From: Candidatus Roizmanbacteria bacterium RIFCSPHIGHO2_02_FULL_37_13b
GTDB lineage: Bacteria; Patescibacteriota; Microgenomatia; UBA1406; HO2-37-13b
Assembly: GCA_001789395.1 (NCBI GenBank)
Contig: MFZK01000006.1
Span: 1 to 33,740, forward strand
Length of the DNA stretch: 33,740 bases
Direction: 5' to 3'
A program made the translations under genes and the position numbers. Below the pieces are notes generated by a model. That model was not told the DNA's origin. It made no database searches and was given only the letters and a program-made list of their open reading frames with translations. Positions 29,556 to 33,740 of this stretch are shown here, one piece after another; the stretch's first letter is position 1, and the number at the start of each line of letters is the position of its first letter.

Positions 29556-30085
29556 ATTGACCTCATTTCTTTTTGCATTTTTTTAACTTTTTGCCAATTG
29601 ACGCCTGCTCTATTGTCAAAATTAAATGTAGGATTAAAATATAAAATATCTATTACTGCCCGCTCTACGCCAGCAAAAGCTATTCCGTCTTTCTTGATTA
29701 TCCCTTGATCGTTAAATAAATATTTATCTTTCATTTTTCTTACTTTGAAGTGTTTGTCAACAATCGTAAAATTTGTCGAAATATCAGATACCAAACTGTA
29801 ATAATTTTCTTTTTGAAAAATAATCCCTTTGTTTATTAATATAGTCTCACAGCTCACATAAGCAAATCGATGTAAAAATCCAAGCGCTAAACGAATCGGA
29901 ACAAGTTGATCTAATGGTATGGTCGAATAAAAACCTTTATGAATTGAGATCAGAATCCCTTTTTGAACATACCTTTTTATTGCCGTATATAAGGTATTTT
30001 TATTATTTATTCCCCACAACAGCGCCAAATCACCCGTATGAAAAAGTTTTTGATCTTGCTTCAATAATTTGTCTATCCTGTACAT
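29552..30085 (-). CDS. AbiEi-type transcriptional regulator/antitoxin
   Basis: A 177-residue antitoxin. The N-terminal ~60 residues form a winged helix (FHTGDLALLWGINNKNTLYT, then RYVQKGILISIHKGFYS), and the C-terminal domain is the AbiEi antitoxin fold with GVERAVIDILYF near the end. AbiEi proteins bind inverted repeats in their own promoter. Here a perfect 24-bp palindrome (30075-30098) covers the -10 and start codon. The ATG at 30083-30085 lies inside the palindrome, so the transcript is probably leaderless. Confidence 0.84.
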   Translation of the reverse strand: MYRIDKLLKQDQKLFHTGDLALLWGINNKNTLYTAIKRYVQKGILISIHKGFYSTIPLDQLVPIRLALGFLHRFAYVSCETILINKGIIFQKENYYSLVSDISTNFTIVDKHFKVRKMKDKYLFNDQGIIKKDGIAFAGVERAVIDILYFNPTFNFDNRAGVNWQKVKKMQKEMRSI

Positions 30086-30098
30086 ATATGTACAGGAT
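30075..30098. promoter_or_regulatory. 24-bp perfect palindrome, probable AbiEi operator
   Basis: Each half is ATCCTGTACATA, so the site is perfectly self-complementary. It covers the abiEi start codon (30083-30085) and most of the predicted -10. This position suits autorepression by AbiEi. Confidence 0.75.
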
Positions 30099-30122
30099 AA
30101 TATAATAACAATAAATTGTCAA
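30094..30122 (-). promoter_or_regulatory. Promoter of the AbiE operon
   Basis: On the minus strand TTGACA (plus 30117-30122), a 17-bp spacer and TATCCT (plus 30094-30099). The ATG begins 8 bases after the -10, giving a leaderless prediction. The consensus -35 makes this one of the strongest promoters in the window. Confidence 0.62.
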
Positions 30123-30146
30123 GAGACACTTTTTACCAATTTATTG

Positions 30147-30176
30147 TTGCATTTATGTAATAGTTTTATTTATAAA
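30147..30176 (+). promoter_or_regulatory. Candidate promoter of the cysteine-rich surface protein
   Basis: TTGCAT (30147-30152), an 18-bp spacer and TATAAA (30171-30176). An AGG at 30184-30186, 10 bases before the ATG at 30197, may be a weak Shine-Dalgarno. Confidence 0.42.
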
Positions 30177-30196
30177 TATATATAGGTAATATTTTT

Positions 30197-31051
30197 ATGC
30201 GAAAAGGTGAACTGACGACAACGCTTGCCATAGTTTCACTGGTAGTGATACTAGTTGGAGCTTTTAGTGGTAGTCAGGGTATAAAAATAATCCAGACAAA
30301 TAGATCAAGCGCACAACAACCTCTCCCCACTCCAAAACTCTGCCCCATGCACATCAAGATGACAATAAAAGATGAACAAGGAAATATTCTGAAAAGATCT
30401 GATCTTGTCCAACCTGAGAAATGGGGAATATCAAATGATAAACAGTTAAGTCAAGATAGTACCGAAGCTAAAAGTAAGTTTACAGGCAATCAATTAATCT
30501 CTGATTATCAACCAACCAACTTTATCTTTAAAGATGAAAATAGCCCCAACGCCCCATATGCAAAAGGAGAAAAGATATCATACAAACTCTTTGCTGATGA
30601 ATCGTACAAAATCATAGGAAGAAAGATACTCAAGTGTCATCCCGGAAATAACAAGTTAGGTTGGAATTGTGAATCGAAAAATGGCGTACCTCTTAATCCG
30701 GAGCCTGATATGATCAGAAATGTTCTTTTAGACGACTGTGGTTTAAACTTTGAAGCTGAATGGATTGTAAGACGAGAATGTACTCTTGATTCTAAAGTAA
30801 CTGTAAAAGATGCAAACACCAATAAAGTCTTAACCAAAGATCAAATGATTGATCCCTCTCTTTGGGGAATCTCCAATTCAAAACAGGATCAAGCAAGACC
30901 TGTTGGCAAATTCAATAATAATGAAGCTGTATTAACAGTTCATTCTGACGATGCGTCTGGTTCATTCGTAGGCAGGGGTGGACAATTTCCCTATGGAGAA
31001 GATATCACCATGAAGCTATTTACTCATCCGGCATATGAGGTAGTGAAATGA
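30197..31051 (+). CDS. Cysteine-rich exported protein, N-terminal part ending at an in-frame TGA
   Basis: 284 residues up to TGA at 31049-31051. The N-terminus is a signal anchor: a short basic start (MRKGE), then about 18 hydrophobic residues (TTLAIVSLVVILVGAF), then an exposed region. Two homologous modules of about 97 residues follow, each opening and closing with Cys: 30341-30637 and 30779-31066. They share an internal WGISN-Asp/Ser-KQ motif. The second module is cut two thirds into its final strand by the TGA, five codons before its closing Cys, although the reading frame continues intact. The product is probably a cell-surface protein; function is unknown. Confidence 0.75.
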   Translation: MRKGELTTTLAIVSLVVILVGAFSGSQGIKIIQTNRSSAQQPLPTPKLCPMHIKMTIKDEQGNILKRSDLVQPEKWGISNDKQLSQDSTEAKSKFTGNQLISDYQPTNFIFKDENSPNAPYAKGEKISYKLFADESYKIIGRKILKCHPGNNKLGWNCESKNGVPLNPEPDMIRNVLLDDCGLNFEAEWIVRRECTLDSKVTVKDANTNKVLTKDQMIDPSLWGISNSKQDQARPVGKFNNNEAVLTVHSDDASGSFVGRGGQFPYGEDITMKLFTHPAYEVVK

Positions 31052-31054
31052 ATA

Positions 31055-33740
31055 GTGCCAAGATGTGGTGATAAGTCAAACAGTCTTGATCATCAATGTT
31101 TCGAGACAAATAAATCCGACGAAGACCCTTCGGTCATAACCGGCATGAGACTCAAATGCAATATGCAGTATGAAAGCGAATTTTATGTGAAAAAAAGACC
31201 TACGGGTAACATCAACCTCAAAGTGGAGCTCTCCTCAGGCGGAGATCTTTCAGGGAATATCCTCTACAACGCAAATGATCTAGCAGGAGAGGAAAATGAT
31301 ATCTCAGGAACATTGACTTTAAAAGGACTAAATACTTATGGGATCTTAAACTATCCTTTCACAGCAAGAGGCGGCGTAGTTAACACCACCCTTTCAAATG
31401 TCCCTGTTGGTCAATACAGTCTTAGTTATTTATTAAAGAAAGAACAGGGTGAAATATATGGTGAGGAGGCTTATGGATCGGGAGACTGGTGCAACTCAAC
31501 AGAAAAACTCAAATGGAGAAAAGTACCTGCTCATGTCTTGGAAGATAAACTATTCAACTCTGCCGGTCAGAGAAGTGATATTGTATATGTTACTCAAAAT
31601 AAAGCTACAGCTTTGCGAGCAGTCTACAATACTACTGACAAGGTAGTGATGAGTGATGAAGAATATTGTGATAGCTGTGGAGGAGATTCTGCTTGGACTG
31701 TTCAAGATCCCAAATGGAAAAACAAAAGAACTCTCTGTATCGCCAGAGGTCCTAAATACAATGATAATTGCGATCTTGAAAGATCACCTGCTGACTTTTA
31801 TAAAGACTGTCGAGGAGAACCACCATCATCCAAAGGTGCTTTTGGCTGCTGGTGTACAAACAGAAACGACTGTAGTAAAGCGGCGGGTACAGTCAAAATC
31901 CCAGAAGGAGATAACTACTGTAGAGAAACCAGAGATATCATCTGCTGTGTCGGTGGAGGCTCACCGGACTCCAGTATGAGTCAAGCTAATAGGTGTTGTG
32001 AAAATGAATCACAATGTAGTAAATATGGATCAAACTGGATCTGCTCGCTTTCCGCATATGAGGCTAAAGACTGTGCCAGTAAAAAGAAATGTGTATTTCA
32101 ACCTTCTCCAACGGCACGTCCAACAAGACAACCTGGTTCTCCAGGACCAACAAGCTCGACCGTCATAACACCAATACCAACTATTAAAGATCCACAATGC
32201 GACGCCGATGGTGGCATTTGTGTAGCCCGTAATATCTGCGGATACGAGAATAATATGAAATCCATAGGGGCTAAGGACTGTAAGGGTGTGGATGTCTGCT
32301 GTGTACATATTAAAGTCGGGGCTGATTTTGTGCCCATGTGTTCACGTCCGCGGGCAATTGGAGGTTATAGTGGTCAGTGTAAGAATGGCTGTTTACCAAA
32401 TAATGAAGTTAGAATTGGTAATGGAGAATGTTCACAGATTAATATAAAAGATTGTTGCGTGAGAATAACTAAAATCACACCATCGCCTACTAGAATTTTA
32501 AGCCGATGCGAACAGGAAGGTGGTAAATGTATTGATAAAACAGATAATTGTCCATCCTCACATCCTAATAAATGGTCTAGCAATGGGTGCCCCGGAGGCG
32601 CACAATTAAGCGCATGTTGCATGCCAAATACAGTACCAACGCCATTCCCATGTGAACAAGACTATAAAGGTATATGTATTGATAGATCAGAAAGTTGCCC
32701 CAGTAATTATCCATATAAAATATCAAGAGGTTGTGGTATAAATTTTTCCTGCTGTGTAAAACAAATTCCATCTCCTGTACCAACCTCTCCCATTACAGAT
32801 TGCCAGGCAGCTCGTGGATATTGCGTGAGTAGCGAAATTGATTGTGGCACAGGATATGAACCGGTACACATGGCAGGCTGTTCTCCTCCAACACGAGTTT
32901 GTTGCCGACCAAAAAAAACGCGGTGTGAAAATCGGTTCGGTGGAACATACCAAGTCTTCGGCAAACTGGCTGACTCGATCCTTGCAATGAATCCTAAGAT
33001 CACAATATACAGTCCCGATGTTGATATTTATATTGATTTAAACAATCTAACTAGAGGTAGTTTTGGCTCTATATTAACAAAAGGTTATCCTGGTCAACAA
33101 ATTCGATTATCTTATTGGTTATATGTTCAAGGAAAATATGTTTCTTTAGGCTCCTATTATAATAATTTAAAAAAAATTACAATTGGAGAGGCCTGCGATT
33201 TATATCTCACTATTGATATACCACAAAATTTACAAACTCCCACATCCTGTCGAATAACTGCTTATGACGATAATACTTTGTGTATTGGGTGTAATAACAC
33301 TGGTGAATCTTGTGTATCTGAAGGGTTTTGTTGTCAATATGGACCAAAACCCGCTTGCGAATTACAGGGTGGAAAATGTATCGACAAACTAGATAGCTGT
33401 CCCACCTTATTTCCAAATAGACGATCCGGTAGTGGCTGTCCTGGCGGTTCACAACTTAGTGCCTGTTGTATGCCTAATAGGCCCACACCGACACCAAATC
33501 AATGCACGCGAGAAAATGGCATTTGTATCGACCGCAGTGAATCATGCCCGGCGACACATCCTCAAAGACAAAGCAGCGGCTGTGAAGCTACAAATCTTGT
33601 TTGCTGTAAAAAAACCAATCTTACCTGTCGTGAAAGCGACGGCTATTGTACTGCTGATGCTAAAGATTGTGGCGAAGGTCAACAGGGTAAAACCGACCCA
33701 AGTTGCCCAAAGGAAATACCTATTTGCTGCAACACAAAAC
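31055..33740 (+). CDS. Continuation of the cysteine-rich surface protein (same frame, open to window end)
   Basis: The frame of the 30197 gene stays open for 896 codons after the TGA and runs off the window. GTG at 31055 is the first possible restart, but no signal sequence follows, so independent translation would leave a disulfide-type protein in the cytoplasm. Contents in order: the end of module 2; a Thr/Gly/Ser-rich beta-type region (31160-31460); a cysteine-rich stretch with a degenerate module at 31808-31948; Pro/Thr/Ser linkers; six-Cys modules from 32198 to 32905; a beta-rich insert (32940-33210); and three more six-Cys modules (33356-33730). I read it as the body of one large exported protein. 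The family is not recognised. Confidence 0.75.
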   Translation, partial: MPRCGDKSNSLDHQCFETNKSDEDPSVITGMRLKCNMQYESEFYVKKRPTGNINLKVELSSGGDLSGNILYNANDLAGEENDISGTLTLKGLNTYGILNYPFTARGGVVNTTLSNVPVGQYSLSYLLKKEQGEIYGEEAYGSGDWCNSTEKLKWRKVPAHVLEDKLFNSAGQRSDIVYVTQNKATALRAVYNTTDKVVMSDEEYCDSCGGDSAWTVQDPKWKNKRTLCIARGPKYNDNCDLERSPADFYKDCRGEPPSSKGAFGCWCTNRNDCSKAAGTVKIPEGDNYCRETRDIICCVGGGSPDSSMSQANRCCENESQCSKYGSNWICSLSAYEAKDCASKKKCVFQPSPTARPTRQPGSPGPTSSTVITPIPTIKDPQCDADGGICVARNICGYENNMKSIGAKDCKGVDVCCVHIKVGADFVPMCSRPRAIGGYSGQCKNGCLPNNEVRIGNGECSQINIKDCCVRITKITPSPTRILSRCEQEGGKCIDKTDNCPSSHPNKWSSNGCPGGAQLSACCMPNTVPTPFPCEQDYKGICIDRSESCPSNYPYKISRGCGINFSCCVKQIPSPVPTSPITDCQAARGYCVSSEIDCGTGYEPVHMAGCSPPTRVCCRPKKTRCENRFGGTYQVFGKLADSILAMNPKITIYSPDVDIYIDLNNLTRGSFGSILTKGYPGQQIRLSYWLYVQGKYVSLGSYYNNLKKITIGEACDLYLTIDIPQNLQTPTSCRITAYDDNTLCIGCNNTGESCVSEGFCCQYGPKPACELQGGKCIDKLDSCPTLFPNRRSGSGCPGGSQLSACCMPNRPTPTPNQCTRENGICIDRSESCPATHPQRQSSGCEATNLVCCKKTNLTCRESDGYCTADAKDCGEGQQGKTDPSCPKEIPICCNTK
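32198..33730 (+). repeat. Tandem six-cysteine modules ending in CC
   Basis: Eight coding modules: 32198-32302, 32339-32458, 32507-32620, 32651-32755, 32801-32905, 33356-33469, 33503-33607 and 33626-33730. The consensus is C-x6-C-x6-C-x11/12-C-x5-8-CC, often with Gly-x-Cys at the second Cys and Gly just before the fourth. The second copy is irregular (x12, x3, x12, x7). Most are joined by short Pro/Thr/Ser linkers. The cysteine order resembles beta-defensins and big defensins. Confidence 0.85.

Noticed and set aside
31049-31051. Genome-wide recoding of UGA (as in Gracilibacteria or Absconditabacteria)
   Set aside because: Several genes here clearly end with TGA in ATGA overlaps with the next start (1551, 3365, 6191, 10794), so UGA is a working stop codon in this genome.
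31049-31110. Selenocysteine insertion at the in-frame TGA
   Set aside because: The aligned residue in the sister module is Arg, not Cys, and no convincing SECIS-like hairpin follows the TGA.
31449-31979. Short plus-strand reading frames at 31449-31646 and 31653-31979
   Set aside because: They lie in another frame inside the long open cysteine-rich frame and show no domain pattern.
32030-33452. Several minus-strand open frames of 60-100 codons
   Set aside because: They are antisense to the repeat-rich cysteine-rich coding region, overlap each other in different frames and have no recognisable motifs; their openness follows from the composition of the sense strand.

Overview
This is an AT-rich bacterial window (about two thirds A+T by eye). 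It carries a surface-polysaccharide gene island, several toxin-antitoxin (TA) cassettes, and at its right edge a long cysteine-rich exported protein. The tight packing with ATGA and TTAA overlaps, weak Shine-Dalgarno signals, a YfhO-type membrane protein, many TA pairs and a signal-anchored protein with Pro/Ser/Thr linkers suggest a Candidate Phyla Radiation (Patescibacteria) genome, perhaps Microgenomates. That placement is inference; no marker gene is present.

Layout. (1) 1-7128, plus strand: acetyltransferase, methyltransferase, two GT2 proteins, a GT4 and an extended SDR, mostly joined by ATGA overlaps. (2) 7125-9989, minus strand: a YfhO-like membrane protein. (3) 10101-11779, plus strand: a polyprenol-phosphate-type GT2 and a Gfo/Idh/MocA oxidoreductase. 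(4) 19177-11776, minus strand: hicBA, three tandem paralogous nucleotide-sugar epimerases, a nucleotide-sugar dehydrogenase homologue without the catalytic Cys, a second Gfo/Idh/MocA protein, an RMD-like reductase and a methyltransferase. (5) 19285-20007: another GT2. (6) 22415-20135, minus strand: transaldolase, SDR, methyltransferase. (7) 22634-23364: MNT/HEPN pair. (8) 23478-28145: all four enzymes expected for GDP-D-glycero-D-manno-heptose (gmhB, hddC, gmhA, hddA) plus an RmlC-like epimerase, interrupted by a Phd/VapC pair. (9) 30085-28241, minus strand: AbiEi, AbiEii and a third HEPN-like gene. (10) 30197-33740: the cysteine-rich protein, with one in-frame TGA at 31049, running off the window.

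How it fits together: transaldolase can supply sedoheptulose-7-phosphate. GmhA, HddA, GmhB and HddC would convert it to GDP-heptose. The epimerases, dehydrogenases, oxidoreductases and RmlC-like protein would diversify nucleotide sugars. The GT2/GT4 enzymes, methyl- and acetyltransferases and YfhO-like protein would assemble and decorate a cell-surface glycan.

The most unusual signals are: (a) tandem six-cysteine modules ending in CC, with cysteine order and spacing like beta-defensins or big defensins; (b) a ~47-bp palindromic element in five copies, one tandem pair inside the hddA reading frame, others forming gene ends and possibly the hddC ribosome-binding site; (c) a different 104-bp palindrome inserted in frame in hddC; (d) a single in-frame TGA in the cysteine-rich gene followed by 896 open codons; and (e) TA cassettes with apparently leaderless antitoxin transcripts at the seams of the glycan island. 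No intergenic gap exceeds about 220 bases.
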